Below, piece by piece: positions 50,885 to 58,545 of a stretch of 64,000 nt of DNA. The stretch comes from Pseudomonas lini (GTDB taxonomy: Bacteria > Pseudomonadota > Gammaproteobacteria > Pseudomonadales > Pseudomonadaceae): NCBI RefSeq assembly GCF_030812475.1, contig NZ_JAUSSR010000013.1, forward strand, positions 1 to 64,000, in the 5' to 3' direction. Under the pieces are notes generated by a model. The model searched no databases. It was not told the DNA's origin and was given only the letters and a program-made list of their open reading frames with translations. Both the position numbers and the translations under genes were made by a program. Position 1 is the first letter of the stretch; each line of letters begins with the position of its first letter.

Positions 50885-52114
50885 ATGTCCACGTCCTCGA
50901 GTTTTTCCTTGAAACAGGCCAGGCGCCTGGCGCTGACTGCCCAAGGTTTTACCAAGCGTCAGCCGCCAGAGCCGGTCAAGTCGGCCCGGATCAATCGATT
51001 GATCGAGCGACTGGGCACGGTGCAGATCGACTCGGTCAACGCGTTGGTGCGTTCGCACTACCTGCCGCTGTTCTCCCGCCTTGGCCATTACTCCCATCAT
51101 TTGCTCGACCAGGCTGCCTGGGGTCATGGCCGGCAACGCACACTGTTCGAATATTGGGGGCATGAAGCCTCGCTGCTGCCCCTGTCGATGTACCCGTTGA
51201 TGCGCTGGCGCATGCTGCGTGCAAGCCGTGGCGAAGATATCTACCAGCAATTGGCGCGATTCGGCCGTGAACAGCAGGACACGATACGCCGGGTGCTGAC
51301 CTCGGTTCAGACGCTTGGCGCGCTGGGGGCCGGGAGCCTGTCGACCCGTCAGGAGCGGGCAGGGCCCTGGTGGGACTGGAGCGCGGAGAAGCATGCCCTG
51401 GAATGGTTATTCGCCGCCGGTGAAGTGACAGTGGCCGGGCGGCGCGGGTTCGAGCGGCTGTATGATTTGCCTGAGCGGGTGATTCCTTCGGCAATCCTCC
51501 AGCAGCCGCTACGCTCGGAAGCCGAGGCGCAACGGGGTCTGTTGCTGCATGCGGCAACAGCCTTGGGTGTCGGTACGGAAAAGGACCTGCGCGACTATTT
51601 TCGTCTGGGTCCGGCAGACAGTCGACCGCGGCTGGCGGAGTTGGTCGAGGCCGGTGACTTGCGGGTCTGCGAAGTTCAAGGCTGGCGGCAACCGGCGTTC
51701 TGCCTGCCTGAGCCGAAGGTGCCGCGCAAGGTCGAGGCCAGCGCGCTGCTGTCACCCTTTGACTCGCTGATCTGGGAACGTAGCCGCACCGAGCGCTTGT
51801 TCGATTTTCGCTACCGGCTGGAGATTTACACCCCCCAGCACAAGCGGGTCTATGGCTATTACGTGTTGCCGTTCTTGCACAACGAGCGGATTGCCGCGCG
51901 GGTGGATCTGCGCGCCGAGCGAGCGCTGGGCAGGCTGGCGGTGCACGCGGTGCATGAGGAAGAGCCGGGGCTGGATGAGGAGGGGATGCTGGCGTTGGCG
52001 ATCAACCTGCGGCGGATGGCGCAGTGGCTGGGGCTGGAGCGGGTTCAGTTGAATTGTCCGCGGGCGAGTGCGGCGAGATTACGGGTGGCATTGGCCAGCA
52101 TTGGCAGTGATTAA
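50885..52114 (+). CDS. HTH_42 winged-helix DNA glycosylase, YcaQ-like
   Basis: A 409-residue protein of the HTH_42 (AlkX/AlkZ/YcaQ) family of tandem winged-helix glycosylases that unhook DNA crosslinks. The catalytic QxD motif is visible as Q47-I-D49 in LGTVQIDSVNAL, the YcaQ/AlkX variant rather than AlkZ QxQ. Conserved blocks HEASLLPLSMYPLMRWRM and LLSPFDSLIWERSRTERLF are present. No clear ribosome site precedes the ATG at 50885, so the start is uncertain. Confidence 0.85.
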   Translation: MSTSSSFSLKQARRLALTAQGFTKRQPPEPVKSARINRLIERLGTVQIDSVNALVRSHYLPLFSRLGHYSHHLLDQAAWGHGRQRTLFEYWGHEASLLPLSMYPLMRWRMLRASRGEDIYQQLARFGREQQDTIRRVLTSVQTLGALGAGSLSTRQERAGPWWDWSAEKHALEWLFAAGEVTVAGRRGFERLYDLPERVIPSAILQQPLRSEAEAQRGLLLHAATALGVGTEKDLRDYFRLGPADSRPRLAELVEAGDLRVCEVQGWRQPAFCLPEPKVPRKVEASALLSPFDSLIWERSRTERLFDFRYRLEIYTPQHKRVYGYYVLPFLHNERIAARVDLRAERALGRLAVHAVHEEEPGLDEEGMLALAINLRRMAQWLGLERVQLNCPRASAARLRVALASIGSD

Positions 52115-52132
52115 GCTGACGCCGAACTCAAC

Positions 52133-52245
52133 CCCCTGCAGGAGCTGGCTTGCCAGCGAAGAGGTCGTCACATTCAACATCATCGTTGCCTGTTAGATCG
52201 CCTTCGCTGCGATGCGGCGATCCGACAAGCCAGCTCCTACAGGGT
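52133..52245. repeat. REP doublet, partly degraded
   Basis: Inverted copies gcaggagctggcttgccagc (52137-52157) and acaagccagctcctacaggg (52225-52245) flank a spacer that contains a further small palindrome. Confidence 0.8.
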
Positions 52246-52301
52246 TTTGCATTCCAGCTTGCCCGCGATGGCGCCCTGTCAGGCGCGAATGACTTGCTGA
52301 C

Positions 52302-53648
52302 TCAGCGCCGAACCTGCTTCAAGGTTTCGGCAATCAAAAACGCCAATTCCAGCGACTGATCGGCATTCATCCGCGGGTCGCAATGGGTGTGATACCGATC
52401 CGACAACCCATCTTCGGTAATCGGCCGTGCCCCACCAATGCACTCGGTCACATTCTGCCCGGTCATCTCGATGTGAATACCGCCGGCATAACTGCCTTGC
52501 GCTTCGTGCACCTGGAAAAACTGCTTCACTTCACCAAGGATCTGCGCAAAATCCCGGGTCTTGTAGCCGCTGCTGGCCTTGATGGTATTGCCGTGCATCG
52601 GGTCGCAACTCCAGAGCACCTGCTTGCCTTCGCGCTGCACCGCGCCGATCAGTTGCGGCAAGTGATCGCCAACCTTGTTCGCGCCCATCCGCGCAATCAG
52701 GTTCAGGCGTCCCGGATCGTTGTCCGGGTTGAGCACATCGATCAGGCGGATCAGGTCGTCAGGGTTCATGCTGGGGCCGACCTTGACCCCGATCGGGTTG
52801 TTCACCCCGCGCAGGAACTCGACATGAGCGCCGTCCAGCTGACGGGTGCGGTCGCCGATCCACAGCATGTGCGCCGAGCAATCGTAGTAATCGTTGGTCA
52901 GGCTGTCGCGACGGACGAAGGCTTCTTCGTAGTTCAGCAGCAGCGCTTCGTGGGCTGTAAAGAAACTGGTTTCGCGCAATTGCGGCGAACTGTCCATGCC
53001 ACAGGCGCGCATGAACGCCAGGGTTTCATCGATGCGATCGGCCAGGTGGCTGTATTTTTCAGCCAGTGCCGAGTTGGCGATGAAGTCCAGGTTCCACTTG
53101 TGTACCTGGTGCAGGTCGGCAAAGCCGCCCTGGGCAAAGGCGCGCAACAGGTTCAGGGTCGCGGTGGACTGGTGGTAGGACTGCAGCAGGCGCTCCGGGT
53201 CCGGCACGCGGCTTTTTTCGTCGAAACCGATGCCGTTGACGATGTCGCCACGGTAGGCCGGCAGGGTCACGCCATCGATGGTTTCGTCATTGGCCGACCG
53301 CGGTTTGGCGAACTGCCCGGCCATCCGCCCGACCTTCACCACCGGGCAACCGGCAGCGAAGGTCATGACGATCGCCATTTGCAGCAACACTTTAAAGGTG
53401 TCGCGGATTTTCGCTGCGGAGAACTCGGCGAAGCTTTCGGCGCAGTCTCCACCCTGCAGCAGGAACGCGCGACCCTGGGTCACTTCGGCAAACTGACGGC
53501 GCAACTCCCGGGCCTCACCGGCAAACACCAGCGGTGGATAGCTGGCCAGGGTCTGCTCGACGTGCTGCAAATGTGCGGCGTCGGGGTAACGGGGTTGCTG
53601 CTGGATCGGCAGGGCACGCCAGCTGTCAGGGCTCCAGGGTTGGCTCAT
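52302..53648 (-). CDS. 3-deoxy-7-phosphoheptulonate synthase, class II
   Basis: A 448-residue plant-type DAHP synthase. Typical blocks are QGGDCAESFAEF, KVGRMAGQFAKPRS, DPERLLQSYHQS, NPIGVKVGPSM and WSCDPMHGNT with the metal-binding Cys and His residues. It catalyses the same first step of the shikimate pathway as the class I enzyme at 40776-41852. No phenazine genes surround it, so it is a general aromatic or secondary-supply isozyme rather than PhzC. Confidence 0.93.
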   Translation of the reverse strand: MSQPWSPDSWRALPIQQQPRYPDAAHLQHVEQTLASYPPLVFAGEARELRRQFAEVTQGRAFLLQGGDCAESFAEFSAAKIRDTFKVLLQMAIVMTFAAGCPVVKVGRMAGQFAKPRSANDETIDGVTLPAYRGDIVNGIGFDEKSRVPDPERLLQSYHQSTATLNLLRAFAQGGFADLHQVHKWNLDFIANSALAEKYSHLADRIDETLAFMRACGMDSSPQLRETSFFTAHEALLLNYEEAFVRRDSLTNDYYDCSAHMLWIGDRTRQLDGAHVEFLRGVNNPIGVKVGPSMNPDDLIRLIDVLNPDNDPGRLNLIARMGANKVGDHLPQLIGAVQREGKQVLWSCDPMHGNTIKASSGYKTRDFAQILGEVKQFFQVHEAQGSYAGGIHIEMTGQNVTECIGGARPITEDGLSDRYHTHCDPRMNADQSLELAFLIAETLKQVRR

Positions 53649-53796
53649 CGCGGTCTCTAGTGTTTTACGCTCGGACTGTCATGTTATCAGCAATTAGTGC
53701 GTGACCTGTTCCCGTCGCTTCGCGGACAATCGCCCCTTTGCCGCGCTACGCTGCGGTTTCAATGTGTCGCCTGCCGGGCGACCATCAGGAGACAAG

Positions 53797-54552
53797 ATGA
53801 CTGAGGAGCGCGTCGAGCATCTGCTCGCCGAGGTAAAGGATGAGTTCGGCGTGATTCGCGTGCTGGAAGTGGCCGATTACCGTTTTCTCGAGTTCGGCGA
53901 TGCCATCGAGCAAAGTTGCGTGTTCACCGCCGACCCAAGCTGGCTCGAATACGATTACACCCGCGCGATGCTGATCGGCGCGCTGTGTCACGAACAGCCG
54001 GAAAACGCGCTGTTCCTCGGGCTGGGTGCCGGCACTCTGACCCAGGCTTGCCTCAAGTTCCTGCCACTGGAAGACGTCGAAGCCATCGAACTGCGCCCCG
54101 ACGTGCCGCGCCTGGCCATCGAATACCTTGGGCTGGATGACGATCCGCGCCTGTATATCCGTGTTGGCGATGCGCTGGAGCTGCTGGACACGGCGGAACC
54201 GGCGGACCTGATTTTCGTCGACCTCTATACCGATCTCGGCCCGGGTGTCGGGCATCTGGCCTGGAGTTTCCTTGAGAACTGTCAGAAACGCTTGAATCCG
54301 GGTGGCTGGCTGGTGATCAACCAGTGGGCGACCGATGATGGCAAGCCGTTGGGCGCGGCGTTGTTGCGCGGGCTTTATCACCGGCATTACTGGGAGCTGC
54401 CGGTGAAGGAGGGCAATGTGATTCTGCTGGTGCCTTCGGAGCTGGATCAGGAGCTGGACATGGACGGGCTGATGGCCCGGGCCGAAGGGCTGGCGCCGCG
54501 GTTGGGGTATTCGTTGCAGTCGCTGATCAAGGCTATCCGCCCCGCAACCTGA
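53797..54552 (+). CDS. Spermidine-synthase-like SAM-dependent methyltransferase
   Basis: A 251-residue Rossmann-fold protein of the polyamine synthase group: motif I LFLGLGAGTLTQACLKF, the acidic DVEAIELRPDV and the segment DLIFVDLYTDLGPG. It lacks the N-terminal beta-barrel of true spermidine synthases and is shorter, so its substrate is uncertain. AGGAGACAAG precedes the ATG at 53797; the longer frame to 53701 is not supported. A REP doublet follows. Confidence 0.8.
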   Translation: MTEERVEHLLAEVKDEFGVIRVLEVADYRFLEFGDAIEQSCVFTADPSWLEYDYTRAMLIGALCHEQPENALFLGLGAGTLTQACLKFLPLEDVEAIELRPDVPRLAIEYLGLDDDPRLYIRVGDALELLDTAEPADLIFVDLYTDLGPGVGHLAWSFLENCQKRLNPGGWLVINQWATDDGKPLGAALLRGLYHRHYWELPVKEGNVILLVPSELDQELDMDGLMARAEGLAPRLGYSLQSLIKAIRPAT

Positions 54553-54563
54553 GTTGTCTGTAA

Positions 54564-54650
54564 GGGCCCCATCGCGGGCAAGCCCGCTCCCACAGGTCCG
54601 TGAGCGAGGCAAATCACTGTGGGAGCGGGCTTGCCCGCGATAGGGGCCCT
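54564..54650. repeat. REP doublet, near perfect
   Basis: Two inverted copies (gggccccatcgcgggcaagc at the left and its reverse at the right end) form a long nearly perfect palindrome between the methyltransferase gene and the enoyl-CoA hydratase remnant. Confidence 0.9.
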
Positions 54651-54667
54651 CACAGTCAATACATCCC

Positions 54668-54836
54668 TCAAAGCCCTCTGAAAACCCCCGGCCGCTTCTC
54701 GACCATCGACCGCACCCCTTCTTCGGCATCCTCACTGGCCATGACTTGCATTGCGCTTGGCCACCCGATCCAGACCGAGCACCAGTACATGACCGCGGCG
54801 TTCACAGGTTACACGGCTGTGGCCAGGTTGATTCAT
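54668..54836 (-). pseudogene. Enoyl-CoA hydratase remnant with internal deletion
   Basis: On the minus strand an ATG at 54836 with GAGGA upstream begins a typical enoyl-CoA hydratase N-terminus (VTCERRGHVLVLGLDRVAKR NA-like, about 31 codons). After the junction near 54741-54752 the sequence continues, in another frame, as the typical C-terminus ASEDAEEGVRSMVEKRPGVF and stops at 54668. About 650 bp of the middle are missing and the joined frame stops after three further codons, so the gene is dead. Confidence 0.8.
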
Positions 54837-55033
54837 GGGCATTTCCTCGGGGCGGGAAGAGGCTGTCGGACTGCCGGTCCGCGACGCCGGGGTGAAGCGT
54901 TTTAGCGCGATCGCCAGCAGGGCCGGGGCCTTTGAAAAATAGACCCTTGCACGATTATCCGCAAAGCTTGTGACACAACGGTGTATCCGTCAGTTTTCCG
55001 ACAAATAATGCTCCCTTTTTGGCCGATTTCCGG

Positions 55034-55258
55034 TATAGTGCGCGCCGGCCTTTAACCGGGCCGCGTTTAGGTAGCGCAATTCCCCGAAGCCAGCTTCGGC
55101 TGCACGTCCGCACAGCGGACTCTCCCTTGACGAATCTTTTTCATTCATTCGTTTTCGCAAATCCCCGCCGACAAAGCAGCCAGGGCGACTCTTGAGTCTT
55201 ACACGGCATGCGCAGCTTTGGAGCATGGGTCTTTGCGGATGCACTTAGAGGCAGACCC
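55034..55258 (+). promoter_or_regulatory. deaD promoter -10 and long leader
   Basis: TATAGT at 55034-55039 is a good -10 element; the -35 region is weak. Transcription would start near 55046, leaving a leader of about 210 nt with GC-rich hairpins (gccggcc-tttaac-cgggccgc and gaagccagcttcggc). Long structured leaders are usual for cold-induced DEAD-box helicase mRNAs. Confidence 0.5.
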
Positions 55259-56932
55259 ATGACCCAGGAAACCGGCGGCTTCGCCGCTTTTAATCTTAAT
55301 CCGAATATCCTTGCAGCCGTCATCGCGACTGGCTACGAAGAGCCTTCGGCTATTCAGCAGCAATCGATCCCGATCATCATGGCCGGCCAGGACATGATTG
55401 GCCAGGCGCAAACCGGTACGGGTAAAACCGCCGCGTTCGCCCTGCCTATCCTGCACTGCATCGATCCTGCCAAGCGCGAGCCGCAAGCCCTGATCCTGGC
55501 GCCAACCCGTGAGTTGGCGCTGCAAGTAGCAACCGCTTTCGAAACCTACGCCAAGCAAATGCCGGGCGTTACCGTTGTGGCCGTTTACGGCGGCGCCCCT
55601 ATGGGTCCACAACTGAAAGCAATCCGTAATGGCGCACAGATCGTTGTCGCCACGCCGGGCCGTCTGTGCGACCACCTGCGTCGCGACGAAAAAGTATTGT
55701 CGACCGTGAACCACCTGGTTCTCGACGAAGCCGACGAAATGTTGAAGCTGGGCTTCATGGACGACCTGGAAGTCATCTTCAAGGCCCTGCCAGCGACCCG
55801 TCAGACCGTATTGTTCTCGGCCACCCTGCCGCAGTCGATCCGTGCCATTGCCGAACGCCATCTGCGCGATCCGCAACACGTGAAGATCCAGACCAAGACT
55901 CAGACCGTTACCGCGATCGAACAGGCTCACCTGTTGGTTCACGCTGACCAGAAGACCTCGGCTGTATTGAGCCTGCTGGAAGTGGAAGATTTCGACGCCC
56001 TGATCATGTTCGTGCGCACCAAGCAAGCGACCCTGGACCTGGCCAGTGCCCTGGAAGCCAAAGGCTACAAAGCCGCTGCGCTGAACGGTGACATTGCCCA
56101 GAACCAGCGTGAGCGCGTGATCGAATCCCTCAAGGATGGCCGTCTGGACATCGTTGTGGCGACCGACGTTGCCGCTCGTGGCCTGGACGTTCCGCGTATC
56201 ACCCACGTGTTCAACGTTGACATGCCGTACGATCCAGAGTCCTACGTGCACCGTATCGGCCGTACCGGCCGTGCCGGTCGCGAAGGTCGTGCACTGCTGC
56301 TGGTGACGCCACGTGAGCGCCGCATGCTGCAAGTGATCGAGCGTGTAACCGGTCAAAAGGTTGCCGAAGTTCGCCTGCCGGACGCCCAGGCCGTTCTCGA
56401 TGCCCGCATCAAGAAGCTGACCAACAGCCTGTCGCCGCTGGTTGGCGATGCCGAGTCGACCCACGGTGATCTGCTGGATCGCCTGACTGCCGACATCGGT
56501 TGCACCCCGCGTGCACTGGCTGCCGCGCTGCTGCGCAAGGCAACCAACGCTCAGGCGCTGACCCTGGCCGCCATCGAGAAAGAACGTCCACTGGTGCCGA
56601 ACAACGCACCCCGTGGCGATCGTCCAGAGCGTACCGGTGATCGTCCGGACCGTGGTGATCGCGAGCGTCGTGCTCCGGTTCCATTGGCCGAAGGTCGTGC
56701 CCGTTGCCGTACCGCGCTGGGTGCGCGTGATGGTATCGCTGCCAAGAACCTGCTGGGCGCCATCCTCAACGAAGGTGGCCTGGCCCGCGAAGCAATCGGT
56801 CGCATCCAGGTGCGTGACAGCTTCAGCCTCGTCGAGCTGCCGGAAGATGGTCTGGAGCGTCTGCTGACCAAGCTGAAGGACACTCGCGTTGCCGGCAAGC
56901 AGTTGAAGCTGCGTCGCTATCGCGAAGATTGA
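55259..56932 (+). CDS. deaD: DEAD-box RNA helicase DeaD/CsdA
   Basis: A 557-residue ATP-dependent RNA helicase involved in ribosome assembly and mRNA turnover, especially in the cold. Motif I AQTGTGKT, II DEAD, III SAT, VI HRIGRTGRAGR are complete, and the C-terminal DbpA-like RNA-binding domain (residues about 480-555) follows an Arg/Asp-rich linker (GDRPERTGDRPDRGDRERR). GAGGCAG precedes the ATG at 55259; the in-frame ATG at 55208 lies in the leader. A bidirectional terminator follows. Confidence 0.95.
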   Translation: MTQETGGFAAFNLNPNILAAVIATGYEEPSAIQQQSIPIIMAGQDMIGQAQTGTGKTAAFALPILHCIDPAKREPQALILAPTRELALQVATAFETYAKQMPGVTVVAVYGGAPMGPQLKAIRNGAQIVVATPGRLCDHLRRDEKVLSTVNHLVLDEADEMLKLGFMDDLEVIFKALPATRQTVLFSATLPQSIRAIAERHLRDPQHVKIQTKTQTVTAIEQAHLLVHADQKTSAVLSLLEVEDFDALIMFVRTKQATLDLASALEAKGYKAAALNGDIAQNQRERVIESLKDGRLDIVVATDVAARGLDVPRITHVFNVDMPYDPESYVHRIGRTGRAGREGRALLLVTPRERRMLQVIERVTGQKVAEVRLPDAQAVLDARIKKLTNSLSPLVGDAESTHGDLLDRLTADIGCTPRALAAALLRKATNAQALTLAAIEKERPLVPNNAPRGDRPERTGDRPDRGDRERRAPVPLAEGRARCRTALGARDGIAAKNLLGAILNEGGLAREAIGRIQVRDSFSLVELPEDGLERLLTKLKDTRVAGKQLKLRRYRED

Positions 56933-56960
56933 TCCGCTCCCGGGCTGATTGATCGAACAT

Positions 56961-56992
56961 AAAAAATCCCCGACTGGTTCGGGGATTTTTTT
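56961..56992. terminator. Bidirectional terminator
   Basis: A6TCCCCGA - CTGG - TTCGGGGA T7 hairpin between convergent deaD and the M20 hydrolase gene. Confidence 0.92.
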
Positions 56993-57008
56993 ATGCCCGG
57001 GTTTTGAT

Positions 57009-58346
57009 TCAGGGCTTGGCGTTGGCGTAGAGATAGTCCGTGGCCAATGATGCCAGCGTGCGCACGCCGACCACCAGCGCCGCCTCATCCACAAAGAAGC
57101 CCGGATTATGATTCGGCGCGGCCTTGCTCATGTCCTGGTCTTTAGGTGTCACTCCCAAGAATACAAACAACCCCGGCGCCTCTTTGGCGTAGAAGGAAAA
57201 GTCTTCGGCGCCGCCCACTAATGGCCCCTGCACCACGTCGTCCTTGGCCGCCCAGCGTAAGGTCGGCAGCATTTTCTCTGTCAGCGCCGGGTTATTGATC
57301 GTCGGGTCATACTTCTCGATGATCGTCACTTCAGCCTTGGCGCCGCCGCTTTCGGCGATTTTCTCCACGGTCTGGCGTACGTCGGCGTGCAGCTTCTGGC
57401 GGATGCCGTAGTCGTAGGAGCGAATGGTGCCGCTCATGTCCACGGACTCGGGGATGATATTGTAGCGGGTGCCACCGTTGATCGTACCGATGCTGACCAC
57501 CGACGGATAAGACGAGATGTCGGTACGGCGGCTGACCACGGTTTGCAGGCCGACGATGGTCTGCGCACCGACGGTGATCGGGTCGATACCGTCCCACGGG
57601 CGCCCGGCGTGGGTCTGCTTGCCGAGAATTTTAATCCGCAGGTCATCGGAGCTGGCCAGGGTCGGGCCAGGGCGATAGGCGATCCGGCCGGCGGGAACGC
57701 CAGCCCAGACGTGCAGGCCGAACACCGCGTCCGGTTTCGGCGACTTCATCACGCCTTCTTCGATCATCATTTTCGCGCCCCAGGTGTTTTTACCGTCGGG
57801 GATGAAATCGCTCGGGCCTTCTTCTGCCGGCTGGAAATAGAACACCACCGTGCCGGGCAAGGTGTCGCGCATGCCGGTGAGGATTTTCGCCGTGCTCAGC
57901 AGGATGGCGGTGTGCGCGTCGTGGCCGCATGCGTGCATCACGTCGACTTCTTTACCAAGGTAGGTGCCTTTGGCTTTCGAGGCGAAAGGCAGGTCCGAAA
58001 CTTCCTTGACCGGCAGCGCATCCATGTCGGCGCGCAATGCCACGGTCGGTCCGGGCAGGGCACCTTTGAGAATGGCCACCACACCGGTGCGGGCGACGCC
58101 GGTTTTCACCTCCAGGCCCATGGCCCGTAGTTGTTTGGCGACCAGTTCAGAGGTGCGTTGTTCGGTGTTGCCCAGTTCCGGGTGGGCGTGGAGGTCGCGG
58201 CGGGTTTCCAGCAGCTCGGGCTCCAGGGCCTTGGCCTGTTCGGCTATGTGCGTGCGGGCGCCTTCCAGTGTATCGGCGCCGGCGTGGCCGGCCAGTGCGC
58301 CGAACAGGGTCAGCAAGCAGGTTTGGGCAATGCGGGTCAGCTGCAT
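57009..58346 (-). CDS. Secreted M20-family amidohydrolase
   Basis: A 445-residue metal-dependent hydrolase of the aminoacylase/carboxypeptidase group (M20D, AmhX/HipO-like). A signal peptide (1-23) is followed by the metal-binding motif MHACGHDAHTA, the catalytic segment QPAEEGPSDF and the dimerisation domain (GKQTHAGRPWDGIDPI). It would hydrolyse N-acyl or peptide bonds in the periplasm; substrate unknown. The ATG at 58346 with GGAG upstream is chosen over a longer frame that runs through the REP doublet. Confidence 0.88.
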   Translation of the reverse strand: MQLTRIAQTCLLTLFGALAGHAGADTLEGARTHIAEQAKALEPELLETRRDLHAHPELGNTEQRTSELVAKQLRAMGLEVKTGVARTGVVAILKGALPGPTVALRADMDALPVKEVSDLPFASKAKGTYLGKEVDVMHACGHDAHTAILLSTAKILTGMRDTLPGTVVFYFQPAEEGPSDFIPDGKNTWGAKMMIEEGVMKSPKPDAVFGLHVWAGVPAGRIAYRPGPTLASSDDLRIKILGKQTHAGRPWDGIDPITVGAQTIVGLQTVVSRRTDISSYPSVVSIGTINGGTRYNIIPESVDMSGTIRSYDYGIRQKLHADVRQTVEKIAESGGAKAEVTIIEKYDPTINNPALTEKMLPTLRWAAKDDVVQGPLVGGAEDFSFYAKEAPGLFVFLGVTPKDQDMSKAAPNHNPGFFVDEAALVVGVRTLASLATDYLYANAKP

Positions 58347-58394
58347 GGGTAATCTCCATGATTGTTGTTTTTTTGGCTTCAGTGCCAACACGGT

Positions 58395-58492
58395 CCCCTG
58401 TAGGAGCTGGCTTGCCAGCGAAAGCGGTGTGTCAGTCGACACATGTATTAACTGACACACCGCTTTCGCTGCCAAGCCAGCTCCTACAGGGG
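58395..58492. repeat. REP doublet with extended 42-bp arms
   Basis: The arms (58395-58436 and 58451-58492) are inverted with a single mismatch and separated by only about 14 bp, so the element is unusually long and symmetrical. Confidence 0.9.
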
Positions 58493-58545
58493 TTGCTGTG
58501 TCGGGGGGGAATTGATGAAGGTCATCCGAGTGCTGGAGGTAAGTG

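Noticed and set aside
54600..54905. Plus-strand frame over the enoyl-CoA hydratase remnant
   Set aside because: The minus strand reads clear enoyl-CoA hydratase ends; the plus frame is an opposite-strand artefact.
55208..55258. Upstream in-frame ATG for deaD
   Set aside because: No ribosome site, and the family starts at the later ATG that has GAGGCAG.
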